Positions 16,950 through 26,401 of a stretch of DNA of 64,000 nucleotides are shown one piece after another (within the stretch, counting starts at the first letter, position 1; every line of letters begins with the position of its first letter). The notes under the pieces are model-generated. The model worked only from the letters and a program-made list of their open reading frames with translations. It was not told the DNA's origin and ran no database searches. Both the position numbers and the translations under genes were made by a program. The stretch is from an uncultured Fidelibacterota bacterium (GTDB lineage Bacteria > Fidelibacterota > Marinisomatia > Marinisomatales > Marinisomataceae). The stretch covers positions 7,501 to 71,500 of the forward strand of contig CACOSI010000002.1 in the NCBI GenBank assembly GCA_902629855.1, given 5' to 3'.

Positions 16950-18572
16950 ATGAAAAATGTAAATATCTACACAAGTATTATATTATTCACGGTATCATGC
17001 TCAACTAATTTACCTCATGTAGATAAGCAGCAAGAATCAAGCTCTCAAGATGTAAAAAAGGTAGAAAAGAAGAACACCGATTCTTTTTCTTCAGATAGTG
17101 GAGTTCAGAGTTTTATGGATGGTATGCTTTTTTTAGAGCAAGGTGATTATGCTCGTGCAATTTTAGAATTTCAAGAATCAATTGAAAAAGGGTCGAAATC
17201 AGCTGAAGTTTATTTTTCAATGTCAGAAGCATATTGGATGATTCAAAAGTATGAAAAAAGTATTTTATTTTCAAAAAAAGCTATTAGCATTGATAACAAT
17301 GCAGTTGATTATAAAATATCTCTTGGTAAAAAATATATTGCACTAAATAAATACAATGAATCCATGATAGTCTTTGAAAGTATTATTGATAATGATCCTA
17401 ATAATGCTGATGTCCTATTCATTATTGGTGATCTTAAAGCAAAGTTAAATGATATTGATGGTGCATTAATTTATTACGATGAAGCTTATAATAAAGATAA
17501 TAGTCTTATTCTAGCTCTTCAAGTTGCTGCTCAATTAGCATACGATAATAATCACCGTGATACGTCAAAGCTTTTTAAAAAATTATTATTAGCAGAACCT
17601 TCAAATTCTGAGTATTTAAGAGGATATATTGAAACAATTCAAGGTCCAGATATTTTGGATGAATTGAAAGAGTTAATTAAAAATGAAAAAATTAAAGCAA
17701 ATCCATTTTATAACAATCTTTACAACCAAATGGCTTTAGAATTTATCAAAAATCGTCAATTTTCAGATGCTGAGAGTTTTTTAAGAAAAGCTCTTGATGA
17801 AAAAGAAGATGATAGATTTTCATTATACTATCTATCATTAGTTTACAGAGAGATTGGCAGAAATGATTTATCTCTGGATATATCAAGAAAACATTCTAAA
17901 TATTTTCCAAATGATAAAGAGGGATATATTAATTCTGCAATTTCACTAATACAAATGCAAAGATATGATGAAGCAATAGATGAATTAAATATAGCACTTA
18001 CATTATATCCTGAAGATTTTGAAATAAATTATTTTTTGGGTCTAACAAATTATTCATTAAATGACTATTTAAATGCTGAAAAATACTACAATATTTCCCT
18101 AAAACTAGATGATCAGTCCATAGCCACAATGCATGGACTAGCAATGACTTACGATAATCTACAAAAATGGGATATGTCAGATGATTTATATATTCAACTT
18201 ATTGCTTTAAATCAAAATGATGCACAAGCATATAATAATTATGCTTACAGTCTAGTTGAAAGAAATGAGGAAATAGATTACGCATTAACTTTAGCAGAAA
18301 AAGCAATTGAAATTAGCCCAAACACTTCAGCTTATTTAGATACAATTGGTTGGATACATTATAAGTTAGGTAATTATACTATTGCTAAAGATTTCATTGC
18401 TAAAGCAATTTTAATCGATGAGTCAAGTGCTGTAATTCTGGAACATTATGGAGATGTTTTAATAAAGCTTGAAGACTTTAATGAAGCCTTAATATTTTAT
18501 AATAAAGCATTATTAATTGAACCAAATAATACAACACTGTTGTCCAAGATTGAAGAATATGAAAAACAATAA
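16950..18572 (+). CDS. TPR-repeat lipoprotein
   Basis: A 540-residue exported protein. The N-terminus MKNVNIYTSIILFTVSC is a lipoprotein signal (lipobox VSC), followed by a Ser/Lys/Glu-rich linker. From about residue 60 to the end there are tandem tetratricopeptide repeats, for instance GDYARAILEFQESIEKG, KYEKSILFSKKAISID, RYDEAIDELNIALTLYPED, NYTIAKDFIAKAILIDES and DFNEALIFYNKALLIEP. TPR lipoproteins act as scaffolds in outer-membrane assembly or transport. It overlaps the next lipoprotein gene by 14 bases, so the two may share a complex. The specific partner is unknown. Confidence 0.85.
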   Translation: MKNVNIYTSIILFTVSCSTNLPHVDKQQESSSQDVKKVEKKNTDSFSSDSGVQSFMDGMLFLEQGDYARAILEFQESIEKGSKSAEVYFSMSEAYWMIQKYEKSILFSKKAISIDNNAVDYKISLGKKYIALNKYNESMIVFESIIDNDPNNADVLFIIGDLKAKLNDIDGALIYYDEAYNKDNSLILALQVAAQLAYDNNHRDTSKLFKKLLLAEPSNSEYLRGYIETIQGPDILDELKELIKNEKIKANPFYNNLYNQMALEFIKNRQFSDAESFLRKALDEKEDDRFSLYYLSLVYREIGRNDLSLDISRKHSKYFPNDKEGYINSAISLIQMQRYDEAIDELNIALTLYPEDFEINYFLGLTNYSLNDYLNAEKYYNISLKLDDQSIATMHGLAMTYDNLQKWDMSDDLYIQLIALNQNDAQAYNNYAYSLVERNEEIDYALTLAEKAIEISPNTSAYLDTIGWIHYKLGNYTIAKDFIAKAILIDESSAVILEHYGDVLIKLEDFNEALIFYNKALLIEPNNTTLLSKIEEYEKQ

Positions 18573-19119
18573 AATATTCTTTATTTTTCTAATATTTATT
18601 ATTGGCTGTGCTTCAAATTCTTCATATACAGTTATAGACACCAGCAAAAACATAAAAATTGAAAATCTTGAATCAAAATATAATAGAGTAATTGGCACAG
18701 GTACATTAAGTGGAAATGGAAAGGCAAATTTTTCGTCTCCTTTTATTTTTGAGTCACAAAATCAATCATCATACATTGTTTTTAAAGACTTTTTAGGAAG
18801 AAGAAAATATATGGTTGATATTGATAAAGAAAATATCACTTATATTGACCTTAGAAGTAATCAACAAGTTGATTTAGATGAATTTCAAAACTTTTTTCCT
18901 ATTTCAGATCAGTTAAATGCAAAATTTTATAAAAATATTTTATGGGGGGATCCAAGAATATTAAAAAAAATAAATATTAACTTAAAAAACTCTTACAGTA
19001 TTTCAACAAAGCTTAAATCTTTTGAAAGTGGAAATTTTTTAGACGAAATAATATTTTCATTGAATAATAGTAAACAAGTATATTCAATAAAATTTAATCG
19101 CAGGAATTTTAAAAGATGA
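18559..19119 (+). CDS. Lipoprotein, possibly LolB/DUF4292-like
   Basis: From ATG 18559 the product has 187 residues and starts with a clear lipoprotein signal, MKNNKIFFIFLIFIIGC (lipobox IGC). The mature part is rich in alternating beta strands (GTGTLSGNGKANFSSPFIFES, SSYIVFKDFLGRRKYMVDID), which would suit the open beta-barrel of LolB-type lipoproteins or the DUF4292 family. I do not recognise a decisive motif, so this is a fold-level guess. The longer frame from 18517 is unlikely because it would place 14 extra residues before the signal. It follows a TPR lipoprotein and overlaps the first glycosyltransferase gene as ATGA. Confidence 0.55.
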   Translation: MKNNKIFFIFLIFIIGCASNSSYTVIDTSKNIKIENLESKYNRVIGTGTLSGNGKANFSSPFIFESQNQSSYIVFKDFLGRRKYMVDIDKENITYIDLRSNQQVDLDEFQNFFPISDQLNAKFYKNILWGDPRILKKININLKNSYSISTKLKSFESGNFLDEIIFSLNNSKQVYSIKFNRRNFKR

Positions 19120-20042
19120 AAAAATTATCTATTGTAATACCAGTTTTTAATGAAGAAAGTTCAATTCACGATTTAGTTTCAGAATTGAATGATGTTTTTG
19201 GAAATGATAACTCTATAGAAGTTATTTTTATTAATGATGGATCAACAGATTCTTCGCAGAGTAAACTCGAAGATAATGTTAAAAAATATGATTCATTCAA
19301 GTTAGTTAATCTTTATAGAAATTATGGAAAATCGATAGCATTACAAGCTGGAATAGAAGTTTCTAATGGTAATCTAATTGCCACCTTGGACTCTGATTTA
19401 CAGGACAATCCAGCAGAATTAAAAAATTTAATATCTGAAATTGAAAATGGATATGACCTAGTTACTGGATGGAAAGAAAATCGTAGAGATTCATTTGAAA
19501 AAAGATTTGCTTCAAAGATATTTAATTTTTTTGTAAAACTTTTCAGTGGATTAAAGATTAATGATTCAAATACTGGAATAAAAGTACTGAAAAAAGAAGT
19601 TGCAAGTTCTTTAAATCTATATGGAGGAAGGCATAGATATATTCCTCTACTTGCACACCAAAAAAATTATAAAGTCTCTGAAGTTTCAGTTGAACATAGA
19701 GAAAGAAAATATGGAATTTCAAAATATGGCTCAGAAAGATATAAAGACGGTTTTTTTGATTTTTTAACTATTTTATTTTTAGGAAAATATATGGATAGAC
19801 CGCTACATTTTTTTGGTGGTTTAGGTTTTACTTCAATTCTTTTCGGCGTATTAAGTGAGATTTATGTTCTACATCTTAAATATAATCTAGGACATTCCTT
19901 TCAGCAGCATATTGCATTAATTATTTTTGGCTCTCTTTTGATAATAACAGGACTACAATTATTCACTTTTGGTTTAATTGGCGAGATAATTGTTAATAGA
20001 AATCAAAAAGCTAAAAATTATATTAAAGAAATAATTGGCTAA
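19116..20042 (+). CDS. Glycosyltransferase family 2, polyprenyl-phosphate glycosyltransferase (DPM1/GtrB/ArnC-like)
   Basis: A 308-residue GT-A enzyme. It opens with LSIVIPVFNEESSIHDLVSEL and has FINDGSTDSSQ, then the DxD metal site region ATLDSDLQDNPAEL. The GINDSNTGIKVLKKE-like stretch and the EHRERKYGISKY motif are typical of transferases that load a sugar onto a polyprenyl phosphate. Two hydrophobic helices near the C-terminus (about 235-300) anchor it in the inner membrane. It opens a block of glycan genes with short overlaps, so it may provide the lipid-linked sugar used by the YfhO-type protein encoded at the end of the block. Confidence 0.9.
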   Translation: MKKLSIVIPVFNEESSIHDLVSELNDVFGNDNSIEVIFINDGSTDSSQSKLEDNVKKYDSFKLVNLYRNYGKSIALQAGIEVSNGNLIATLDSDLQDNPAELKNLISEIENGYDLVTGWKENRRDSFEKRFASKIFNFFVKLFSGLKINDSNTGIKVLKKEVASSLNLYGGRHRYIPLLAHQKNYKVSEVSVEHRERKYGISKYGSERYKDGFFDFLTILFLGKYMDRPLHFFGGLGFTSILFGVLSEIYVLHLKYNLGHSFQQHIALIIFGSLLIITGLQLFTFGLIGEIIVNRNQKAKNYIKEIIG

Positions 20043-21153
20043 AAATTTAAAAATAGTAACTATTGGACCTTATCCACCTTTTCGAGGGGGAATTTCAGAC
20101 TTTCATAAAAGTATAGTAAAACAATTCAAAATTAATAATGACGTGACTGTTATTAATTTTAAGAGTTTATATCCATCAATTTTCTTTCCTGGAAAGTCTC
20201 AAGTTACTAATCATAATAATTCTTATAAATCAGCAAGAATTTTAAATCCTATAAATTTATGTAGTTGGATAAAAAGTATTAAATTTTTAAAAGATTATAA
20301 TCCTGATGTTGTTTTTATTTCTTATTGGCATCCTTTTTTTTCTCCAATGTATAACTTTATTATAAAAAGAATTTTATCTAGAAAAATATATATTCTTTTA
20401 CACAATGTTATATCACATCAATCATTACCATTTGAAAAATTTTTTGTGAAAAAAGTTCTTTCACATAAAAATTGCAAATATATAGTTATGAATAATAGTG
20501 ATAGAAAAAAAGCTTTAAAGATTAATGAAACTTTAAACTTAATTGATAATTTTCATCCAATATATTATCATGATTTTAATAGTAATGATCGGGAAATCTT
20601 TAGAACAGAATTATCATTAACAGATAATAAAGTAATACTTTTTTTTGGTTTGATAAGACCACATAAAGGTTTAGACATTCTTATTGATGCCATATCTTTA
20701 ATTAAAAAAGATATTAAAAATTTAAAAGTTTTGATTATTGGTGAGGCTTATGAAGATATGACAAAATATTTTAGAAAAATTGAGAGATTAAACTTATCAG
20801 AACTATTTGTTTTTAATCAAAGTTTCGTTGAGGAGAAAAATATATCAAAATACTTTTTGTCATCTGACTTAGTAGTTTTACCATATAAGTCTTCAACACA
20901 AAGTGGAGTTTTATCTTTAGCAATGAATTTTAACAAACCAGTGATTGTTTCCTCTGAAGGCGGTCTAAAAGATTATGTTGAAGATGAAAAAACCGGTTTT
21001 ATATCGTTACCTAAAGCTGTTGAATTTGCAAATAAAATTAAAAAATACTTTAATTCTGAAATCAAAAATCAAATGGAAAAAAATATTAAAGAAAGAAAAA
21101 AAAGTTTTTCATGGAGTTCTTTTGAAGAAAGATTAAATATTTATGATGAGTGA
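20035..21153 (+). CDS. Glycosyltransferase family 4/1 (GT-B fold)
   Basis: A 372-residue retaining glycosyltransferase. The N-terminal Rossmann domain begins KIVTIGPYPPFRGGISDFHKSI with the glycine-rich acceptor loop. The C-terminal domain has KVILFFGLIRPHKGLDILIDA, LKVLIIGEAYED and the nucleotide-sugar motif SDLVVLPYKSSTQSGVLSLAMNFNKPVIVS. A TTG start overlaps the previous stop by eight bases and gives the normal family N-terminus. Donor and acceptor sugars cannot be assigned. Confidence 0.9.
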   Translation: MAKNLKIVTIGPYPPFRGGISDFHKSIVKQFKINNDVTVINFKSLYPSIFFPGKSQVTNHNNSYKSARILNPINLCSWIKSIKFLKDYNPDVVFISYWHPFFSPMYNFIIKRILSRKIYILLHNVISHQSLPFEKFFVKKVLSHKNCKYIVMNNSDRKKALKINETLNLIDNFHPIYYHDFNSNDREIFRTELSLTDNKVILFFGLIRPHKGLDILIDAISLIKKDIKNLKVLIIGEAYEDMTKYFRKIERLNLSELFVFNQSFVEEKNISKYFLSSDLVVLPYKSSTQSGVLSLAMNFNKPVIVSSEGGLKDYVEDEKTGFISLPKAVEFANKIKKYFNSEIKNQMEKNIKERKKSFSWSSFEERLNIYDE

Positions 21154-21997
21154 AATTAAAAATCCAAAGGTATTTGTTGTTGTATTGGCTTGGAACTATT
21201 ACAATCATACAAAAAGATGTCTTGAATCATTAAGAACTGTCGAATATGATAATCTTAACGTTTTGGTTGTTGACAATAATTCATCAGATAACACGTCTGA
21301 AAACATCAAAAAAGACTTCCCAGAATTCAATATTTTAACTCTTTCAAAGAATTTGAAGTTTTCAGGAGGAAATAATGAAGGAGTAAATCATCTTAATCCT
21401 GAAAAAGATGATTTTATTATCTTTTTGAATAATGATACAATTGTAAGTAAAAATTTTGTAAAAAAATTGATCAATCCTTTGCTTGAGGATAAAAAGGCAA
21501 TTATTTCAACCCCTAAAATTTTGTATTCATCTAATATTAATAAAATATGGTACGCTGGAGGGGTTGTTAACTTATGGTTTGGCATTATTAAGCATATAGG
21601 AATAAGAGATTTTGATGGACCTAAATATTCCTTTAAAACCAAAACAGACTATGCTAGCGGTTGTTGTTTTTGTATAAAATTCGACGACTTTAGAAAATTA
21701 TATTTCGATAATGATTTCTCTATGTATTGTGAAGATGTTGATTTATCCTTGAGAGCTAGAAAAACGAATAGATTTATTTTATACGTTCCTGACTCTGTAA
21801 TTTTACATAATGTTTCTCAAACTCTTGGAGAACATTCATTTAATAAAAATTTTAAAAAACTTAAGGGTCAATTAAAGTTGTTTTGGAGGCATGCTTCACC
21901 TTTTCAATTAATTTTTATATTTATTTTTTGGCTCATAATTCACATACCACTTCAAGCATTAAGATGGTTATATTTTAGATTAGCTAATGCAAAATAA
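21143..21997 (+). CDS. Glycosyltransferase family 2 (rhamnosyltransferase-like)
   Basis: A 284-residue inverting GT-A transferase. It begins with KVFVVVLAWNYYNHTKRCLESL and LVVDNNSSDNTSENI; the DxD-like metal motif is FIIFLNNDT. FSMYCEDVDLSLRARK matches the ED-x-D acceptor-side motif of WbbL-type rhamnosyltransferases. One hydrophobic helix lies near the C-terminus (FQLIFIFIFWLIIHIPLQAL). Two tandem ATG codons (21143 and 21146) are both possible starts. It overlaps its neighbours on both sides within the glycan block. Confidence 0.88.
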   Translation: MMSEIKNPKVFVVVLAWNYYNHTKRCLESLRTVEYDNLNVLVVDNNSSDNTSENIKKDFPEFNILTLSKNLKFSGGNNEGVNHLNPEKDDFIIFLNNDTIVSKNFVKKLINPLLEDKKAIISTPKILYSSNINKIWYAGGVVNLWFGIIKHIGIRDFDGPKYSFKTKTDYASGCCFCIKFDDFRKLYFDNDFSMYCEDVDLSLRARKTNRFILYVPDSVILHNVSQTLGEHSFNKNFKKLKGQLKLFWRHASPFQLIFIFIFWLIIHIPLQALRWLYFRLANAK

Positions 21998-23498
21998 TTC
22001 AAATAGTCAAAAAACTATTCTTAACGAGGCATTTATCTCTTTTTCAGGAATGACAGCAGGATCTGTATTTAGATATCTATTTTCAATAATTATGGCAAGA
22101 TTTTTAGGCGCACAAATGCTAGGCATTTACTCTTTATCTAATGCAATATTGAAAGTTGCTGAAATATTTGCACTTTCTGGTTTAGATAATGGTGTTCTAA
22201 GATTTGTTAGTCGGGATTTAGAAGATAAAAATAGCGTTGAAAATGCAATTTTTTCTTCAATTAAAACAGGGCTTATTACTAGTTTAATAATTTCAATAAT
22301 TCTCTTTTTTAATGCTGAGTGGATTGTAAATAATTTTTTTAATCAAGAGGATTTTTTAGCAACTGCTATAAAAGTTTTTAGTATTAGCCTACCATTTTCT
22401 GTAATGACTCTTATTGCTTCTCATGCTACTCAAGCATTTAAGATTTTAAAATATAAAATTTTTGTAAATCAACTTGTTAATCCTTTTACTCTTCTTATAG
22501 GATTTATTTTTTCATTCTTAATCTTTGGATCCAAAATTTCAATTCTAATACCTACTTTTCTTTCTTCTGTAATAGGTTTTCTTTTTATAATGCGTTTCTT
22601 GAGAAATTTTATTGTATACGATTTTAAAAAAATTATGTATTCTAAGATCGACAAAGGTATTCTGAGATTCTCTATACCATTAATGTTTGTTTCCGCTATT
22701 GGTATCTTAATGCACTGGATTGATGTACTAATGCTTGGATATCTTTCAGATACAACTAATGTCGGAATGTATCATCCTATTGATAGAACTGCCGGACTAG
22801 TGAGAATGATTTTATTTGCATTTGCAGGAATTTTTGCTCCAATATTTTCAGAAAAATATTTTAATAATGATTTAAATGGTATGAGCAATGCTTTAAAATC
22901 ATCTACAAAATCTATTTTATTTTTTTCAACACCAATTTTTATTTTCTTATTCGTTTTTTCTCAACCAATGTTATTGTTATTCGGATCAGAGTTTAATAAT
23001 AGCTTGCCTTTAAAAGTCTTATTAATTGGAATTTTTGCCCAAACAATATTTGGTCTTGGCTCTTCAACATTAACAATGAGCGGTTATACTCTTTATAATT
23101 TATTCAATGTTTCAATAGCATTAACTATCAATGTAGTTTTGAATTTTCAGTTAATACCTTCAATGGGAATATTAGGTGCTGCTTTCTCAACAACTGTATC
23201 TTTGATTATTTTGAGCATTTTAAGGTTAATTGAAAATTTGATAATATTGAAATTAAATATTTTATCATTGAAAATGCTTAAACCAATATTTTCAGGTTTT
23301 ATTTTATTTTCGATTTTTAATTATCTCAATACTAATATTATCAATTTCCAAGATCATTCAATAATGTACCAAGTCGTGTTTTTAGTTTTTATTTTGTTTT
23401 CTATTCTAATAACATTTTTTGTATTAAATATTCTATTGGGATTAGATGAGGATGAAAAAATATTTTTTAAAAATTTCAAAAATAAAATTTTAAGTTGA
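21987..23498 (+). CDS. Polysaccharide flippase (Wzx/MOP superfamily)
   Basis: A 503-residue membrane protein with about 12-14 hydrophobic helices of the MOP exporter superfamily. The start, FISFSGMTAGSVFRYLFSIIMARFLGAQMLGIYSLSNAI, is the conserved N-terminal helix pair of Wzx-type flippases. It should move a lipid-linked oligosaccharide across the inner membrane. Placement after three glycosyltransferases and before a YfhO-like protein supports a role in building a surface glycan. It could also belong to the related MurJ-like subfamily, but the local context favours polysaccharide. Confidence 0.88.
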   Translation: MQNNSNSQKTILNEAFISFSGMTAGSVFRYLFSIIMARFLGAQMLGIYSLSNAILKVAEIFALSGLDNGVLRFVSRDLEDKNSVENAIFSSIKTGLITSLIISIILFFNAEWIVNNFFNQEDFLATAIKVFSISLPFSVMTLIASHATQAFKILKYKIFVNQLVNPFTLLIGFIFSFLIFGSKISILIPTFLSSVIGFLFIMRFLRNFIVYDFKKIMYSKIDKGILRFSIPLMFVSAIGILMHWIDVLMLGYLSDTTNVGMYHPIDRTAGLVRMILFAFAGIFAPIFSEKYFNNDLNGMSNALKSSTKSILFFSTPIFIFLFVFSQPMLLLFGSEFNNSLPLKVLLIGIFAQTIFGLGSSTLTMSGYTLYNLFNVSIALTINVVLNFQLIPSMGILGAAFSTTVSLIILSILRLIENLIILKLNILSLKMLKPIFSGFILFSIFNYLNTNIINFQDHSIMYQVVFLVFILFSILITFFVLNILLGLDEDEKIFFKNFKNKILS

Positions 23499-23499
23499 T

Positions 23500-25563
23500 A
23501 TGATTCTTCTTTGTACTTTTTTTAGTGTTTTAATTATTTCAATTCTTTTTGCAGATATTATATTTTTTGATAAATCATTTGCTTCAGGAGATACGCTTAA
23601 TCCATATGCAGCTTCAAATATCTTGGATCAAAGCAAATCCCTGTTAAATGAATGGCCACAATGGCAACCTTGGATTTTTTCAGGTATGCCATCATTGGAA
23701 TCTTTTACATATGTAAATCTTTTATATACCCCTAGCTATATATTGAATGAAATAGGATTTTCAGATATAAGTATTCAATTTTTGCATCTTATGTTCACTG
23801 CTATTGGAATGTACAAATTGATAAATAAATTAATTTCCAAAAGGTATATATCGATAATAGTTTCAATGTTATGGATAATGAATCCATTTTTAATAACAAT
23901 GATTGTTTTTGGACATGGAAGTCAAATGATGACTGCTTCTTTTTTTCCGTGGATTTTATATTCATTAATACTATTAAATGATAATCCAACTTTCAAAAAC
24001 ATGACAATTTTAGCTTTGCTTCTTGGTTTTCAATTTCAAAGAGCACATGTTCAAATTGTTTATTATAGCTGCATGATGCTTTTTACTTTTTTCATTTATA
24101 ATTACATAAAAATCAAAGATAGAAAATTATTTTTATTATTTTTATCAGCAATATTTTTTGCATTTTTAATTTCAGCACACATATATCTCCCATCACTTGA
24201 TTACAAAGATCTATCAATTAGATCTGGAGATATTGCAAATCTACAGTATGCTACAAATTGGTCAATGCATCCAAAAGAGCTAATTACTTATTTTTTACCA
24301 TATTATTATGGCTTTGGTGGCTCATCATATACAGGTTTTATGCCATTCACTGATTATCCAAATTATGTTGGATTACCTGTAATATTATTAGCACTTTTTT
24401 CTCTCAAAAATTTATCAAATAATAGATTATATTTTCTTTCAGTTTTAATTGTAAGCATACTTTTATCATTTGGAAAATATTTTAGTATCTTCTACGAATT
24501 CTTTTATAATTATCTTCCCTTTTTTAGCAGCTTCAGAGTTCCAAGCATGATATTAATAGTTTCAAATTTTTGCCTTTATATATTATGCGCTTATGGATTA
24601 AAGGATTTATCATTTTACATTATTGAGAATTATAAAAAAATATCATATCAAATGATTATGATTTTTTTCTTTTTAATTTCATTTTTAGATATTCAAAGAA
24701 TTGATTTCCAAATTATAAATCCATCTGAAAATAGTGGACAAAAATCTCAAATGGTTTCTAAAGAATTTTTCAACTCAATTTTTATTGCAGATGAGACAAT
24801 TATTTTTTTAAAAGATAATTTAAAATCAAACAGAATTTATCCAGCTGGATCTTTATTCACCGATCCAAAATTTAAATATCACGGAATTGAATCAGTTGGA
24901 GGATATCATCCAGCAAAGTTTAATCATTATGCAAAGTTAATGAGTAATACTAATAACCTACTTTCAGTACCAGTTTTACAATTTTTAAATGTTAAATATT
25001 TCATTAGTACTACTCAAATTAACCATCCAAAACTCAAATATATCAAAACCACAAACTTTAATTCTATAAATGGTCTAAAAAGAATTTTCATTTATGAGCT
25101 AGAAAATTTCACTAAAAAGGCATGGTTTGTTAGAAATGTTATACCAGAAGATGAAAATCTATATTTATTCCTTAATTCAGATGCTTTTGATCCAAACAGA
25201 ATCGCTGTGGTTAAAGATTTGAGTGAAAAAAAGTTTTCGAATGCTCAAGTGAAGAATATCAATCGACAAATTCATAAGATTGAAATTGAAGTTGATATTA
25301 AAAATGAGAGTTTTCTTGTTTTAAGTGAAATAAATTATCCAGATAGATGGAAAGCTTATGTAGATGGTAAGGAACAAAAGATTTATCAGGTCAATGGTGT
25401 TCTAAGAGGGCTTTTATTAGAAGAGGGCGATAAGTCTATTATTTTTGAATATGATAATTCATATTTTAAATTATTATTTAATATCTCAAAATTTTTGATA
25501 TCAGCTTTAATTCTAACACTTTTTATCACAAATCTTATGGCCTTGTTTAAGAGTAAGAACTAA
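23500..25563 (+). CDS. YfhO-family membrane protein (GT-C-like)
   Basis: A 687-residue protein with roughly a dozen membrane helices and a large extracytoplasmic C-terminal part. The first loop contains KSFASGDTLNPYAASN and EWPQWQPWIFSGMPSLESF, and the end contains LSEINYPDRWKAYVDGKEQ with VNGVLRGLLLEEGDKSIIFEY; both are the usual YfhO (PF09586) marks. YfhO proteins are GT-C glycosyltransferases that use polyprenyl-linked sugars to decorate surface polymers such as teichoic acids in Firmicutes. Here it probably completes the pathway started by the GtrB-like enzyme at 19116, which is inference from context. Confidence 0.82.
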   Translation: MILLCTFFSVLIISILFADIIFFDKSFASGDTLNPYAASNILDQSKSLLNEWPQWQPWIFSGMPSLESFTYVNLLYTPSYILNEIGFSDISIQFLHLMFTAIGMYKLINKLISKRYISIIVSMLWIMNPFLITMIVFGHGSQMMTASFFPWILYSLILLNDNPTFKNMTILALLLGFQFQRAHVQIVYYSCMMLFTFFIYNYIKIKDRKLFLLFLSAIFFAFLISAHIYLPSLDYKDLSIRSGDIANLQYATNWSMHPKELITYFLPYYYGFGGSSYTGFMPFTDYPNYVGLPVILLALFSLKNLSNNRLYFLSVLIVSILLSFGKYFSIFYEFFYNYLPFFSSFRVPSMILIVSNFCLYILCAYGLKDLSFYIIENYKKISYQMIMIFFFLISFLDIQRIDFQIINPSENSGQKSQMVSKEFFNSIFIADETIIFLKDNLKSNRIYPAGSLFTDPKFKYHGIESVGGYHPAKFNHYAKLMSNTNNLLSVPVLQFLNVKYFISTTQINHPKLKYIKTTNFNSINGLKRIFIYELENFTKKAWFVRNVIPEDENLYLFLNSDAFDPNRIAVVKDLSEKKFSNAQVKNINRQIHKIEIEVDIKNESFLVLSEINYPDRWKAYVDGKEQKIYQVNGVLRGLLLEEGDKSIIFEYDNSYFKLLFNISKFLISALILTLFITNLMALFKSKN

Positions 25564-25574
25564 ACTAATTTTTG
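25543..25574 (+). promoter_or_regulatory. Candidate FCB-type promoter before yajC (TTG-N20-TAATTTTTG)
   Basis: TTG at 25543-25545 and TAATTTTTG at 25566-25574 are spaced by exactly 20 bases. The first base of the -7 box lies 11 bases before the yajC ATG, so the transcript may start at or very near the start codon. The -33 element is inside the end of the YfhO gene. Confidence 0.45.
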
Positions 25575-25576
25575 TC

Positions 25577-25888
25577 ATGTTAAATAAAATACTAATTTTT
25601 CAACAGCAGGAAGCTTCTTTTTTTGATATTTTTTTAAGTCAACTACCCATATTTCTTATTTTTCTTGTTTTATATTACTTTTTTTTGAGACCAAATTCAA
25701 AAAAACAAGAATCAATAAAAAATATGCAGGCCAACTTATCAAAAGGCGATAAAATCGTTACTATCGGCGGTATTCACGGTAAAGTTGTTAGAGTTAGAAA
25801 TGAAAAGGTTATCATTAGAGTCTCTAATGATAACGAGCTTACCGTGGATAAGACAGCAATAGCAAAATTATTAAATTCTGATAATTAA
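25577..25888 (+). CDS. yajC: Preprotein translocase subunit YajC
   Basis: A 103-residue accessory subunit of the SecDF-YajC complex. One membrane helix (about residues 17-38, IFLIFLVLYYFFLRP) ends in the family motif YYFFLRPNSKKQ, and the cytoplasmic part shows GDKIVTIGGIHGKVVRVRNEKVIIRV. secD and secF are not in the window. It begins a new transcription unit with def and fmt, with a candidate promoter in the short gap before it. Confidence 0.95.
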   Translation: MLNKILIFQQQEASFFDIFLSQLPIFLIFLVLYYFFLRPNSKKQESIKNMQANLSKGDKIVTIGGIHGKVVRVRNEKVIIRVSNDNELTVDKTAIAKLLNSDN

Positions 25889-25891
25889 TTT

Positions 25892-26401
25892 ATGGCAGTA
25901 AAAAAAGTAGTAAAATTTGGTCATCCAGCACTTAGAACTATTTCAGATGATATCACTGATTTCTCAAATATTAATCAATTAGTTACAGACTTATTTGATA
26001 CAATGTATGAGTTTGACGGAATTGGATTAGCAGCAAACCAAATAGCAGTTACAAAAAGAATTTTTGTAGTAGATATATCTCATACAGAGGAATGTGATTC
26101 TCCTATGGTTTTCATAAATGGGGAGATTGAAGAGGGAGATGGATCTGTTATAGATTCGGAAGGATGCCTTTCTTTACCTGACATAAGGATAAATGTTGAA
26201 AGATTTAAAACAATTAAATATACATACTTAGATGAAAATCTTGATAAGCATTCAAGGGAATTTAGTGGTTTATTATCAACGGTAATTCAACATGAAAATG
26301 ACCACTTAAACGGTAAAATTATTACTGATTTCGCAACACCAGCAGATCTACTAAAATATGATAAAGCCTTGAAATTAATGAAATCTGAAAATGAAAGATA
26401 A
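25892..26401 (+). CDS. def: Peptide deformylase
   Basis: A 169-residue metalloenzyme that removes the formyl group from new N-termini. All three motifs are present: GIGLAANQ (43-50), EGCLSLP with metal ligand Cys92, and QHENDHL with ligands His134 and His138 and catalytic Glu135. It overlaps fmt by 11 bases, the classical def-fmt pair that removes and adds the formyl group respectively. Confidence 0.97.
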   Translation: MAVKKVVKFGHPALRTISDDITDFSNINQLVTDLFDTMYEFDGIGLAANQIAVTKRIFVVDISHTEECDSPMVFINGEIEEGDGSVIDSEGCLSLPDIRINVERFKTIKYTYLDENLDKHSREFSGLLSTVIQHENDHLNGKIITDFATPADLLKYDKALKLMKSENER

